A DNA stretch of 38,286 nt, taken from the NCBI GenBank assembly GCA_009694165.1, contig SHVP01000014.1:1-38286 (forward strand), in the 5' to 3' direction. Both the position numbers and the translations under genes were made by a program. The stretch is from Alphaproteobacteria bacterium (GTDB lineage: Bacteria; Pseudomonadota; Alphaproteobacteria; SHVP01). The notes beneath the pieces are model-generated. The model saw nothing but the letters and a program-made list of their open reading frames with translations, was not told the DNA's origin and did not search any database. Shown here in pieces: positions 8,310 to 15,973 of this stretch; within the stretch, counting starts at the first letter, position 1, and each line of letters starts with the position of its first letter.

Positions 8310-8828
8310 GTGAAAATGGCGCAGATCGTGCGAACCTCGGGTCTCGATAAGGCCGACCTGCGTCGCCTCCCGAAAGGCAATCCGGAAGAGTTCGCCAAGT
8401 TCATTCGCGACGTTCCCCGCGGCACGGTGGCCGTGCGGACGCCCGACACGATGAAGCTGGGCGAAACGGCCGACGTTGAGGCCCTTCTCGCGCCCGACCC
8501 AGGAGCGCTGCGCGAGACCGTCGCCCTTGGCATGCGCAATCCGCGCGTCGCGCTCGAACGCGTCCGCATCGGCGATGCCATTGCCGGGACGATCGACGCA
8601 CCGGGATTCGATGTCACCGGTGTGCCGCGACAGGAACAGTCGTCGAGCCGCCCGGGCGCGCTGGTCTGGTTCTGGACCGTGCGCGCAACCGCGCCGGGTC
8701 AGCAACGGATCACCGTCGCATTCTATGTCACGGCCGAACTCGACGGCACCGTCGAGACTCGGCGGGTGCGCAGCATCGTGCGCGACATCGCGGTGCGCGA
8801 ACCGTTCCTCGCCACGCTGACGCGCTAG
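8310..8828 (+). CDS. Conserved-looking protein with beta-sandwich C-terminal domain
   Basis: A GTG (8310) or ATG (8316) start gives about 172 residues with no signal peptide of its own. The second half contains RPGALVWFWTVRATAPGQQRITVAFYV and ELDGTVETRRVRSIVRDIAV. This is the strand pattern of a beta-sandwich domain often found at the C-terminus of bacterial effector-type or envelope proteins (WxW, then a G-x-x-x-hydrophobic strand, then basic strands). No good ribosome-binding site precedes either start. The same frame continues upstream, through a TAG at 8280, to a transmembrane helix. It may therefore be the soluble part of a broken membrane protein. Function unknown. Confidence 0.6.
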   Translation: MKMAQIVRTSGLDKADLRRLPKGNPEEFAKFIRDVPRGTVAVRTPDTMKLGETADVEALLAPDPGALRETVALGMRNPRVALERVRIGDAIAGTIDAPGFDVTGVPRQEQSSSRPGALVWFWTVRATAPGQQRITVAFYVTAELDGTVETRRVRSIVRDIAVREPFLATLTR

Positions 8829-8932
8829 ATCGCCCGCCTTTGGTCCGTGTGGCTCGCGGTGTTGGTTTTAGCCTGCGTCGGATTGGCGCGCCCGTGGCGC
8901 TGGTTTGGACGCGGCGGGCAGAGGGCGGCGCC

Positions 8933-9475
8933 GTGACGCGGTGGCTGTCGGCCTTCTGTCTGGCGCTGGCGGCGATCATGCTCGCCTACCCGCTTGCCGC
9001 GCAGCCGGCCGTCTATGCGCCGGGGGGAATCGCCATCCGCGGCTACGACCCGGTCGCCTACCTGACCGAAGAAAAAGCGGTGCGTGGCAGCGCCACCAAC
9101 AGCTTCGTGTGGAATGGGGCGACTTGGTGGTTTGCCAACGGCCAGAACCGCGCCGCCTTTGCCGCCAACCCCGAACGCATGGCCCCGCAGTTCGGCGAGT
9201 ATGACGGCCTCGGTGTGTCCGCCGGGCGAGCGGAGGAGTCGAGCTCGACCATGTTCATCGTGGAGGACGGCAAGGTTTTCTTGTTTGCGAGCGCCGACCG
9301 GCGCGACACCTGGAACCGCGACCGCCACGGGTCGCTCGAGCAGGCCAGCGCCCAATGGGAGCGCGTCCGCGCCAGCCTTGCCGCCGGCCTGACGGAGCGG
9401 GACCAGACCGCAATCGCTGCGTGCGAGCAACTTTATCGCGCCCAGGGCAGACAGCGGGGGACCCGGCTGCCGTGA
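8933..9475 (+). CDS. YHS domain-containing exported protein
   Basis: GTG 8933 starts a signal peptide (RWLSAFCLALAAIMLAYPLAAQP) and gives 180 residues. A GAGG sequence lies about 10 bases upstream. The mature part is a YHS-type domain: GYDPVAYLTEEKAVRG, FVWNGATWWFANGQNRAAFAANPERMAPQFG, then GLGVSAG. This is the periplasmic type in which the DPVAY segment and the WWFA strand are diagnostic. The Tyr-Cys-Ala near the end of the usual domain is replaced by EYDGLG. After the domain a helical tail (LTERDQTAIAACEQLYRAQ) leads toward the Sel1 protein, which begins in another frame at the stop. The domain is often linked with metal or redox proteins; the role here is unknown. Confidence 0.8.
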   Translation: MTRWLSAFCLALAAIMLAYPLAAQPAVYAPGGIAIRGYDPVAYLTEEKAVRGSATNSFVWNGATWWFANGQNRAAFAANPERMAPQFGEYDGLGVSAGRAEESSSTMFIVEDGKVFLFASADRRDTWNRDRHGSLEQASAQWERVRASLAAGLTERDQTAIAACEQLYRAQGRQRGTRLP

Positions 9476-9939
9476 TCGCGCGCTGCCGGCCGCTGGCCGA
9501 AAAAGGGGATGCGCGCGCCATGGAGATCGTGGCCGCCTTGTACGATTCTCACGGCACGCCGCAATTCGATGAGAAAGAAGCGGCCCAGTGGTACCAGCGA
9601 GCAGCGGAAAAAGGGTCCAAATCGGCGCAGTGGCACACGGCGCGGCACTACCTGACCGGCAGCGGCGTCGCCAAGAGCGAGCGCGAGGCCATCCGTTGGT
9701 TCGAGACAGCCGCCGACCAGGGGAACATCGACTCGCGACGGGAACTCGGTCGCATCTATCGCGACGGCATTGGCATGCCCAAGGATCTGGTGCGCGCCTA
9801 CATGTGGTTCAACCTCGCCGCCTTGCAGCGGGAAGAGGCCACCTTCGACCGTGATCGCTTGCGCCCGCTCATGCGACCGGAACAGATTCTCGAAGCTGAA
9901 GACCTTGGGATGAAGCGGTTGATTCAGTTCGCTCTCTAG
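9472..9939 (+). CDS. Sel1-repeat (SLR) protein
   Basis: About 155 residues from GTG 9472, which overlaps the YHS gene stop as GTGA. Three to four Sel1-like repeats are visible: CRPLAEKGDARAMEIVAALYD; EAAQWYQRAAEKGSKSAQWHTARHYLTGSGV; EAIRWFETAADQGNIDSRRELGRIYRDGIG; LVRAYMWFNLAALQ. These helical repeats mediate protein-protein contacts. There is no signal peptide in this frame. The frame is open upstream and spells AGDPAAVIARCRPLAEKG directly after the YHS tail, so a one-base loss near 9455 (a run of five G) may have split a YHS-Sel1 fusion. If so, the protein is periplasmic. Confidence 0.8.
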   Translation: MIARCRPLAEKGDARAMEIVAALYDSHGTPQFDEKEAAQWYQRAAEKGSKSAQWHTARHYLTGSGVAKSEREAIRWFETAADQGNIDSRRELGRIYRDGIGMPKDLVRAYMWFNLAALQREEATFDRDRLRPLMRPEQILEAEDLGMKRLIQFAL

Positions 9940-10146
9940 AACTCGGCGCTGCCGATTGCGAGCGAGTTTCATGCGCCGTTCGTTGAAGCGCTCGACGCCA
10001 ACAGTGGCCGCTGCCTCGCTAAGGATGGCTACCCTGCACCATCGCTTGACCGGCCTCCAGCGCTCGTTGGAAACGATCTTGCGCGAGCAAACAAACCTGG
10101 CCAAACATGCTTGGCGGACGGTAAACGGTTTGGCCCAGGAGGTCCC

Positions 10147-10926
10147 ATGAGCGAACCCCGGCACTACGATTTTTCGCGGCTCGGCCCGCCGAAGGGCGCC
10201 CGGGTCGTCGTTTCGGGCGGTTGCGGCGGAATCGGCCGGGCCATCGTGCGCGCCTGCGTCGAAACGGATCTCGACGTCGCGGTCCTCGATCTTCAGCGAA
10301 CCCACGACCAGAGCCCGGTCCCCAAGGGGGTGCGCTTCATTCCCTTCGACGCCCATGACGAAGACTCGGTGCAGGCGGCTTTTGCCGCCCTCGCCCAGCA
10401 TCGCCCGGCGATCGACGCGGTGATGAATCTGGTCGGCGCCGGCAACGCCCCCGGTCCGCTGACGACGAAGGACGTCAAGCACTTCGACGAGGACATCAGT
10501 CGCAATCTGCGCTCCGCCTTCCTGATCTCGAAGCACGCCATGCCCCTTCTCAAGGCGTCGGGCGTCGGCTCGTTGGTCCATACCGCCTCCGGCGTCGCCT
10601 ATCGGCCGCTCAAGAACGTCGGCGCCTATGCGGCGGCGAAGGGCGGACTGGTCTCGCTGAGCAAGACGCTAGCGATCGAAAACGCCCCCGACGTGCGCGT
10701 CAACGTGGTGGCCCCGGGCGGCGTCAGCAACAAGGTGAAGGTGTCGGCGGCTGGGGCGATCGGCCCCGGCGGCCTCGACGTCTCCGCGGTGACCCGCATG
10801 ATTCCCCTCGGCCGTGTCGCCGAACCGGAGGACTTGGTCGGCGCGTTCTTATTCTTGGCCGGGCCGATGTCGCGTCAGATGACGGGACAGGTCCTGCACG
10901 TTAACGGCGGCGCCGTGATGCCCTGA
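10147..10926 (+). CDS. Short-chain dehydrogenase/reductase (SDR)
   Basis: ATG 10147 with AGGAGG six bases upstream gives 259 residues. The nucleotide loop SGGCGGIG (23-30) replaces the usual TGxxxGIG. The NLVGAG segment corresponds to NNAG. Catalytic residues are Ser148 and Tyr161-x-x-x-Lys165 (YAAAK). The C-terminal LGRVAEPEDLVGAFLFLAG and TGQVLHVNGGAVMP are classical-SDR signatures. The cytoplasmic enzyme would use NAD(P)(H); the substrate is not predictable. The 207 bases upstream hold no convincing gene. It converges on queF with a 6-base gap. Confidence 0.92.
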   Translation: MSEPRHYDFSRLGPPKGARVVVSGGCGGIGRAIVRACVETDLDVAVLDLQRTHDQSPVPKGVRFIPFDAHDEDSVQAAFAALAQHRPAIDAVMNLVGAGNAPGPLTTKDVKHFDEDISRNLRSAFLISKHAMPLLKASGVGSLVHTASGVAYRPLKNVGAYAAAKGGLVSLSKTLAIENAPDVRVNVVAPGGVSNKVKVSAAGAIGPGGLDVSAVTRMIPLGRVAEPEDLVGAFLFLAGPMSRQMTGQVLHVNGGAVMP

Positions 10927-10932
10927 GACCGA

Positions 10933-11388
10933 TCAGCCGCGCCCGCGATAGGGCGCCACGCCCTGGTCGGGAATCCAAACGCCTTCCGGTACCGAACCGG
11001 TCTGGAAGAAGACGTCGATCGGCATCCCGCCGCGCGGATAGAAATAGCCGCCCATGCGCAGCCATTGCGGCGCCACCTCAGCCACCAGGCGCTTGGCGAT
11101 GGTGAGCGTGCAATCCTCGTGAAACGCTTCGTGATTGCGGAACGCCGCCAGGTAGAGTTTCAGGGATTTGCTTTCGACGAGCCACTCGCCCGGCACGTAG
11201 TCGATCACCAAATGAGCGAAGTCCGGCTGACCGGTGATCGGGCAGAGGCTGGTGAATTCAGGGCAGACGAACCGCGCCGCATAGGCTCGGTCGCGATGCG
11301 GATTGGCGACGCGCTCGATCCGCGCGGCGTCCGGCGACTCAGGGGGAGCGCTCTTTTGGCCCAGCAACGAGAGACGTTCGCTAGACAC
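10933..11388 (-). CDS. queF: QueF, NADPH-dependent 7-cyano-7-deazaguanine reductase
   Basis: A 151-residue short-form QueF that reduces preQ0 to preQ1 in queuosine tRNA modification. The catalytic Cys49 is in [11 protein letters not shown], with the general-acid Asp near 56. The substrate-binding VESKSLKLY segment follows (Glu72), and the NHEAFHE helix is present. The length fits the unimodular (Bacillus-type) tunnelling-fold enzyme. GTG at 11388 lies 2 bases after the stop of the upstream ureidoglycolate lyase-like gene, so the two are probably cotranscribed although their pathways are unrelated. No other queuosine genes are in the window. Confidence 0.95.
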   Translation of the reverse strand: MSSERLSLLGQKSAPPESPDAARIERVANPHRDRAYAARFVCPEFTSLCPITGQPDFAHLVIDYVPGEWLVESKSLKLYLAAFRNHEAFHEDCTLTIAKRLVAEVAPQWLRMGGYFYPRGGMPIDVFFQTGSVPEGVWIPDQGVAPYRGRG

Positions 11389-11390
11389 CG

Positions 11391-11960
11391 CTAGACTCGC
11401 TTCAACAGACCGTCGGGGTCGACGACGCAGAAACGGACGTCGAACTCCTTGGTGTAGTCGACTAACTGGGTCAGACGACCGGCCTGCCCCTTGTCGACCA
11501 TCGTCTGCAGTTCGGCCGTCGTATGGGCGTCGGTGAGGAAGGCGTATTCCGCCGGCTTGTTCCGCGTCGGAAAGCGACCCGAATGCCAGGTGCCCTTGTA
11601 CATCATGATGCCCATGTTGCCCGGAACCAGCAGCGCGCGAAGCGCCTCGGGCCGCGGGATGGCCCGCGGATCGGCCGCGGTCGGCGCGGCAAAGACCGTG
11701 ATCGCCGGATGATCGCCGAGGGGAAAGAAGCTTTGCGTTACGGCAAAATGGCGTTCGAGATGGGTGAACTCCATCGGAACCGCATCGAACCGTGCAAACA
11801 ACAGCTCGGTCCGGCCGTCGATGCCGAAGTCAACCGCCCAGGTCTTCACGGTCGCGGTCTGGAAAGGCGGCGGATCGGTCCGCTGGCCCAAGGTCTGCCC
11901 GAAGGGCTTGAACGAATCGGCGGTGCAGAGTTCCACCGGCAGATCGACCACGCGCACCAT
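11391..11960 (-). CDS. allA: Ureidoglycolate lyase (AllA-like)
   Basis: About 189 residues of the ureidoglycolate lyase/hydrolase cupin family, which splits ureidoglycolate to glyoxylate and urea at the end of purine catabolism. The family fold shows in [18 protein letters not shown], the [18 protein letters not shown] metal-side strand pair, and [14 protein letters not shown] with the second metal-side histidine region. ATG 11960 is preferred over the GTG one codon upstream because GGAG sits 6 bases before it. No allantoinase or allantoicase gene is nearby. The stop is 2 bases before queF. tRNA-Pro lies just upstream on the same strand. Confidence 0.85.
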   Translation of the reverse strand: MVRVVDLPVELCTADSFKPFGQTLGQRTDPPPFQTATVKTWAVDFGIDGRTELLFARFDAVPMEFTHLERHFAVTQSFFPLGDHPAITVFAAPTAADPRAIPRPEALRALLVPGNMGIMMYKGTWHSGRFPTRNKPAEYAFLTDAHTTAELQTMVDKGQAGRLTQLVDYTKEFDVRFCVVDPDGLLKRV

Positions 11961-11977
11961 CACGGACTCCTAACTGT

Positions 11978-12054
11978 TGGTCGGGGAGACTGGATTTGAA
12001 CCAGCGACATCCAGCTCCCAAAGCTGGCGCTCTACCAAACTGAGCTACTCCCCG
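11978..12054 (-). tRNA. tRNA-Pro (anticodon TGG)
   Basis: On the minus strand the acceptor CGGGGAG pairs with CTCCCCG, the D-stem is GCTC/GAGC, and the anticodon stem CCAGC/GCTGG encloses TTTGGGA (anticodon TGG). The T-stem GCTGG/CCAGT (last pair G-T) carries TTCAAAT. Discriminator A and encoded CCA are present. The C1-G72 first pair is typical of bacterial tRNA-Pro. Confidence 0.96.
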
Positions 12055-12130
12055 GCCGCTTCCTTCTAGGGCGTGGACCCGCTACCGACAAGGGGGCGGG
12101 AGCCCCACGGGCGCCGACGGCCTTGCCCGG

Positions 12131-13639
12131 CTAATTGGCCCAGGGCCGTTCGCCAACCGCCGCGCGCCCGGCGATCCGGCCGAACACGACGCACTCGGTG
12201 AGGAAGGCTCCGGTCTGAATGCGGCCGACCATGGTAGAGCCCAGTTCGCCCGCCTCATAGAGGCGCGGAATGGGCGCCCCCTTGTGATCGAGCACCTGCG
12301 CATGCTTGTTCCGTTTGGCGCCGGCAACGGCCTGGGGCAAACCGACGATCACCTCGATCGCGTAGAAGGGTGGCCCCTCGACCGCTTCCAGCGTCCGCCG
12401 ATCGCGCCCGTGGTCGAGATCGAAGCCGGTGCGACAACTTGCGTTGTAGCGCTCGGCGGTCGCCTGCAGCACGTCGCCGGCCACACCGATCCGCCCGGCG
12501 AGGTCCGCCAGCGTGTCCGCGCGGAAGAACCAACCCTTCCGCAGTTCCGCTGCATTGTCGGCGCTCCACGGATGGCGGGCGACGACCGCGTTCCAAGTCA
12601 TCCCCTCCTGCAGCGCCAGACTCCCGCCGAGGCGGTGTTTCTCATCGAAGATCATATGCACCGGCTGAACGTCCTTGTGCAATCCGTCGAGCCAGAGGCC
12701 GTGAAAGGGGCGGCGCCAGTGTCGTTCCAGCGCCAGCTTGGACGTCTCGTTATGAAAGCGCCGGCCGTCCTTGGCGACTTCAAACCAGGTCATGCCCGGA
12801 TGACGAATATTGCGCATGAACGGGGTCGGGTGTTCCGGCACCTTGAACCCAGGCCAGAAACCGGCTGCGTGCGACTTGCCACGCAGGTGCCAGAGGTCGG
12901 CGCCCGCCTTTTGCAACATGCGCACGCCGTCGCCCGTGTTTCCCGGGGTCCCGTAGCTGTAAACCTTGTCGATACCCCAGTAGTTACGCAGCATGTCGAG
13001 ATTGTTTTCGAAACTGCCGCAACAAAGAATGACTGCGCGCCGCACGCGGATGGCTCGCCGTTGCCCGCGCTGTTCGACGATGACGCCAAAAATCTCCGCC
13101 GTATCGGGGTCCTGGACGAGATCGACTACCGGCGCCTCGAACATCTTGCGGATCGGGCGTTGGTAGGCGTGAAACTTGAACGTCTCCCACACGCCGCTGG
13201 GGTGCGGAACGATCGTCATCAGGTAGGTGATCGCCTGCGCACCGGGCTCCTCCGGCCACTCGACGTGGTTGCGGCCCCAGTCGCCGCCAGCCAGCAGTTC
13301 GCGACCGGCCTCCTTTGCCATCTTGGCGATCCACGGCTCTTGGCTGCAGACCGCCTCGGCCCACGTGCGAAGGACGTCTTCCGGCACCGGATTCGGTTGG
13401 TTGAGCGCCTGCTGGTGCTGCATCAATCCGTCGACATCGTTGGCCGAGAACATGTCCTGGCCGGATGCCCTGGCATTCCCGCCCGCCCATTGCTCGGGCA
13501 TCTTTTCGACGATCAGGATATCGGCGGCAGGGTCCGTATCGTAGGCCTCAATGGCCGAGATGGCCCCCGAGAGACCAAAACCGACGACGACCACGTCCGC
13601 GGTCTCGTCCCATGCGCGCACGCCACTCAGACTTGCCAT
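12131..13639 (-). CDS. FAD-dependent dehydrogenase (fumarate reductase/ketosteroid dehydrogenase type)
   Basis: About 502 residues from ATG 13639. The N-terminal dinucleotide fold is TADVVVVGFGLSGAISAIEA followed by an acidic strand end (ILIVEK). AGGNARASGQ corresponds to the FAD-contacting Gly-Asn segment. Later, AVILCCGSFENN and the C-terminal PRLYEAGELGSTMVGRIQTGAFLTECVVFGRIAG are the hallmarks of the FRD/SDH flavoprotein group. There is no signal peptide, so it is cytoplasmic. It may act on steroid-like or enoate substrates; not determinable. A 13-base direct repeat carries two possible ATG starts (13639, 13663). The inner one has a G-rich ribosome-binding sequence and is chosen. Confidence 0.87.
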   Translation of the reverse strand: MASLSGVRAWDETADVVVVGFGLSGAISAIEAYDTDPAADILIVEKMPEQWAGGNARASGQDMFSANDVDGLMQHQQALNQPNPVPEDVLRTWAEAVCSQEPWIAKMAKEAGRELLAGGDWGRNHVEWPEEPGAQAITYLMTIVPHPSGVWETFKFHAYQRPIRKMFEAPVVDLVQDPDTAEIFGVIVEQRGQRRAIRVRRAVILCCGSFENNLDMLRNYWGIDKVYSYGTPGNTGDGVRMLQKAGADLWHLRGKSHAAGFWPGFKVPEHPTPFMRNIRHPGMTWFEVAKDGRRFHNETSKLALERHWRRPFHGLWLDGLHKDVQPVHMIFDEKHRLGGSLALQEGMTWNAVVARHPWSADNAAELRKGWFFRADTLADLAGRIGVAGDVLQATAERYNASCRTGFDLDHGRDRRTLEAVEGPPFYAIEVIVGLPQAVAGAKRNKHAQVLDHKGAPIPRLYEAGELGSTMVGRIQTGAFLTECVVFGRIAGRAAVGERPWAN

Positions 13640-13669
13640 TGTTCGCCCCCCTGCTGTTGCCATTGTTCG
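13633..13669. repeat. 13-bp direct repeat spanning two alternative start codons
   Basis: TTGCCATTGTTCG occurs at 13633-13645 and 13657-13669, with a period of 24 bases (8 codons). On the minus strand each copy contains GAACAATG, so the translation-start context of the FAD dehydrogenase gene is duplicated in frame (GGRTMA twice). It looks like a small slippage or duplication event. Confidence 0.8.
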
Positions 13670-13753
13670 TCCGCCGCGCAGGAATGGCAAGACTTGCCCT
13701 TGTCCGAGTCAGCGGGAACCACTAACAATGGATAGTGGAATCAAGGGCTTGCC

Positions 13754-14104
13754 ATGTCCGATGACGAACTCGGCTACACCACGTTCGCCGCGGGGCAGAT
13801 CATCTTTCGCCGGGGGGATCCGCCGACCTATGCGTATTTGGTAACGACCGGTGGCGTCGAGCATGGCGGCAGCGAGCAGGTGATCGATTCGGCCGGCCCG
13901 GGGGATGTGTTCGGCGAAATGTCGCTGGTGGAAAACCTGCCGCGATCCGCAACGGCGCGCGCCACCGAGGACACGGTATGCGCGACTTTTTCGATCGGGG
14001 ATGTGCGCAAACGACTCTCGGAGGCCGACGTGTTCACGGTGGGTTTGCTCCGCCTCCTTATCAAACGGCTGCGACGCGCCACCGACCGGAAAGCGGACTC
14101 CTAA
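13754..14104 (+). CDS. Stand-alone cyclic-nucleotide-binding domain protein
   Basis: A 116-residue protein consisting only of a cNMP-binding beta-roll. The phosphate-binding cassette reads GDVFGEMSLVENLPRSATARA, with the Glu and Arg that contact cyclic nucleotide ribose and phosphate. The start FAAGQIIFRRGDPPTYAYLVTTGGV is the family's first strands. There is no DNA-binding or catalytic domain, unlike CRP. Relatives of this size may sense cAMP or act as regulatory subunits. It is divergent from the FAD dehydrogenase. Its stop overlaps that of the convergent thioesterase by 3 bases. Confidence 0.88.
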   Translation: MSDDELGYTTFAAGQIIFRRGDPPTYAYLVTTGGVEHGGSEQVIDSAGPGDVFGEMSLVENLPRSATARATEDTVCATFSIGDVRKRLSEADVFTVGLLRLLIKRLRRATDRKADS

Positions 14105-14565
14105 GCCAGGGTGGCATCCGCCATCGATCGCCGCCGCTCAAGGACCTTGAACACGGCCTGAGCGGTCATCACCACTCGACCGCGCGCCGTGATGTCCGCC
14201 TCGACGAACGTGAGCGAACGCGTTCGACGGCTAATCCGCACGCGCCCTTCGACCCAGTCACCGAGCTGCGCCGCGCCGATAAAATCAACGACCAGCCGAA
14301 TAGTCACCGTCAAACGGTCGAAGTCCCGACCCTCGTGGAGACCGAGCACGATGTCGGCGAAGCTGGCCAGCATGCCGCCATGGGCAAAGCCGCCAAGATT
14401 GATGTGACCTTCGGCGACGCGAAAGCCAAAGCTTCGGCCGCCGGCGTCCTGCCGCTCGTAGAGGGGGCCGACAAGACGACCGAACGCCGAAGTCGGCGCC
14501 AGCGGCAGATAGCCGGGCGGCGGCGGCATTTGCGGGCCGTCGCCGCCGTCCGGCGCCGTCGTCAC
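14101..14565 (-). CDS. PaaI-type hotdog thioesterase
   Basis: About 154 residues. The hotdog-fold signature is GHINLGGFAHGGMLASFADIVLG (helix with HGG), followed by TVTIRLVVDFIGAAQLGDWVEG and ADITARGRVVMTAQAVFKV. Such enzymes hydrolyse small acyl- or aryl-CoA thioesters. GTG 14565 is chosen because it overlaps the DUF192 stop as GTGA; a TTG two codons upstream is also open. The acyl substrate is unknown. Transcription follows DUF192. Confidence 0.85.
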   Translation of the reverse strand: MTTAPDGGDGPQMPPPPGYLPLAPTSAFGRLVGPLYERQDAGGRSFGFRVAEGHINLGGFAHGGMLASFADIVLGLHEGRDFDRLTVTIRLVVDFIGAAQLGDWVEGRVRISRRTRSLTFVEADITARGRVVMTAQAVFKVLERRRSMADATLA

Positions 14566-15044
14566 CGCCAATCGCCGAAGATCGGGTGGCGCACCTGGTC
14601 GCCCGGGTTAATGCGCAGGCGGTCGGCCACGCCAGCGTTGATCTCGAGAACGGCGCGCACTGGTACCGGCGAGGGAACTGTTGCCTCGGACAAGGGCACG
14701 GTTCGTCGGGCAATCGCCGCGATCTTGCCGTCGTCCGCAATGAAGATCATGTCGAGCGGCAGATAGGTGTTCTTCATCCAAAATGCCACCGGCTGAGATT
14801 GCTGGAAGTCGAACAGCATGCCGGCCTCGGCCGCCATGGCGCGGCGGAACATGAGCCCGCGTTCCCGGGTCGCCGGCGTATCGGCGAGTTCGACGGTGAA
14901 ACGATGGGCCGCCGTCGGCGTCTCGATCACCAACGGCGCGGATGGCAACCTGCCGGATTCGGCGCCGCGCGCTGGAAACCGCAGCAACGTAGCGGCCATC
15001 GCCAGCAGCAGCAGCAGCAGCAAGTACAAGAACGGGCGACGCAT
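14562..15044 (-). CDS. DUF192 family exported protein
   Basis: About 160 residues from ATG 15044. An N-terminal signal or anchor includes a run of seven leucines encoded by repeated CTG-type codons (the plus strand reads AGC repeats near 15005-15022). The mature DUF192 domain shows FTVELADTPATRERGLMFRR, then MLFDFQQSQPVAFWMKNTYLPLDMIFIADDG and VLEINAGVADRLRINPGDQV. These are the diagnostic segments of this small beta-barrel family. Its biochemical function is not established. The stop overlaps the start of the thioesterase gene. Confidence 0.9.
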   Translation of the reverse strand: MRRPFLYLLLLLLLAMAATLLRFPARGAESGRLPSAPLVIETPTAAHRFTVELADTPATRERGLMFRRAMAAEAGMLFDFQQSQPVAFWMKNTYLPLDMIFIADDGKIAAIARRTVPLSEATVPSPVPVRAVLEINAGVADRLRINPGDQVRHPIFGDWR

Positions 15045-15070
15045 GGGCTCTCGCTGATGGGCGCTCAACC

Positions 15071-15119
15071 GCCCGTGACAGGACGGGCATAGTACCATGG
15101 CCGCAACGGGAGATTGCGG
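15071..15119 (-). terminator. Two short hairpins downstream of the cold-shock gene
   Basis: Downstream (minus strand) of the double cold-shock gene are two perfect 6-bp inverted repeats: CCGCAA/TTGCGG (15101-15119) and GCCCGT/ACGGGC (15071-15088). Neither is followed by a U-tract, so factor-independent termination would be weak. They may instead stabilise the mRNA 3' end. Confidence 0.3.
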
Positions 15120-15141
15120 TCGGCAGGCTAGCGGTACGGTG

Positions 15142-15696
15142 CTAGTCGATTTGGATGTCCGAAACCTGCAGCCCCTTCGGGCCCGGACCGATACGGATGC
15201 GGACCGCCTGGCCGGGCATCAGTTGCCCGATGCCGACCCGCCGCAGCGTCTTGATGTGGACGAACACGTCGGGTTCGGCTTCGCCGCGGGTGACGAAGCC
15301 ATAGCCCTTGTCGGGGTTGAACCACTTGACGGTCGCATTCATGAAGTCGCCGCTCGACTCGAACAAAGAACGGGGAGGGCTGTGCTGGCTGACCGCCGTA
15401 CTGCTTCCGTGGTCGCGCGACACGGTCGTATCATCGACCTGAATGACCTGGACGGCTTGCAAACCCTTCGATCCGCGGACGACGCGGCACACAATCGTGG
15501 CCCCTTCGTCAACGCTGTCGTAACCAGCTTGCCGAAGCGCCGAAAGATGGAGGAACACGTCGCCGCTTCCACACTGCGGCGTCACGAAACCGAAACCCTT
15601 AACCGAATTGAACCACTTTACGGTACCGCGAATTTCCTGCGCATCTTGCGGCGGACCATCCGCCCCAAAGGACCCCTCAACCATACCAGTTGCCAC
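15142..15696 (-). CDS. Tandem cold-shock domain protein
   Basis: A 184-residue protein with two cold-shock domains. The first (about 22-90) has [15 protein letters not shown] (RNP1) and DVFLH (RNP2). The second (about 117-184) has [15 protein letters not shown] and DVFVH. A Ser-rich linker joins them. Each binds single-stranded RNA or DNA, acting as an RNA chaperone or antiterminator. Double-CSD proteins of this size are common in alphaproteobacteria. The start is GTG 15696; an ATG four codons inside is an alternative. It lies downstream of a possible sigma-70-type promoter. Confidence 0.93.
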   Translation of the reverse strand: MATGMVEGSFGADGPPQDAQEIRGTVKWFNSVKGFGFVTPQCGSGDVFLHLSALRQAGYDSVDEGATIVCRVVRGSKGLQAVQVIQVDDTTVSRDHGSSTAVSQHSPPRSLFESSGDFMNATVKWFNPDKGYGFVTRGEAEPDVFVHIKTLRRVGIGQLMPGQAVRIRIGPGPKGLQVSDIQID

Positions 15697-15752
15697 TCTC
15701 AGTTTCTCTCGCCGGCCCTTTTCTTCGGACTCTTCTGGTTAATCGTTCAAAA

Positions 15753-15780
15753 GGATAACAGAATTCCCTACCCTCGCCAA
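15753..15780 (-). promoter_or_regulatory. Possible promoter of the cold-shock gene
   Basis: On the minus strand TTGGCG and TTATCC are separated by 16 bases, resembling -35 and -10 elements, about 57 bases before the GTG start. The surrounding DNA is the most AT-rich in this part of the window. This is reading by eye only. Confidence 0.35.
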
Positions 15781-15867
15781 ATTAGGGGCTTCTTCCCTTG
15801 GTCGACACAGCATGCAGAGCGGGCATGACGGAAAATTTACTGGTCGCTCAGCCCCTTGGCGCAACAT

Positions 15868-15886
15868 GTTATCGTAAAGGGATAAC
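15868..15886. promoter_or_regulatory. Inverted repeat GTTATC-N7-GATAAC
   Basis: A perfect 6-bp inverted repeat with a 7-base spacer lies in the 277-base divergent gap between the cold-shock gene and the Mrp/Mbh-like cluster. A GGATAAC sequence recurs at the candidate cold-shock promoter (15753). It could be an operator half-site pair; no regulator is identified. Confidence 0.3.
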
Positions 15887-15973
15887 GGCCGGCGCGGCTG
15901 GTTCGAACGACGGATCGGGTCTAGCGCGAACCGCACCGACCCGGGTGCTGATCCAGGCTCATCTGGGGGCTTG

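Noticed and set aside
9940..10146. Small gene of about 64 residues before the SDR
   Set aside because: No ribosome-binding site or protein-like pattern; it runs over the SDR start and looks random.
15005..15022. AGC trinucleotide run as a repeat or CRISPR-like element
   Set aside because: It encodes the poly-leucine core of the DUF192 signal segment; no spacer structure.
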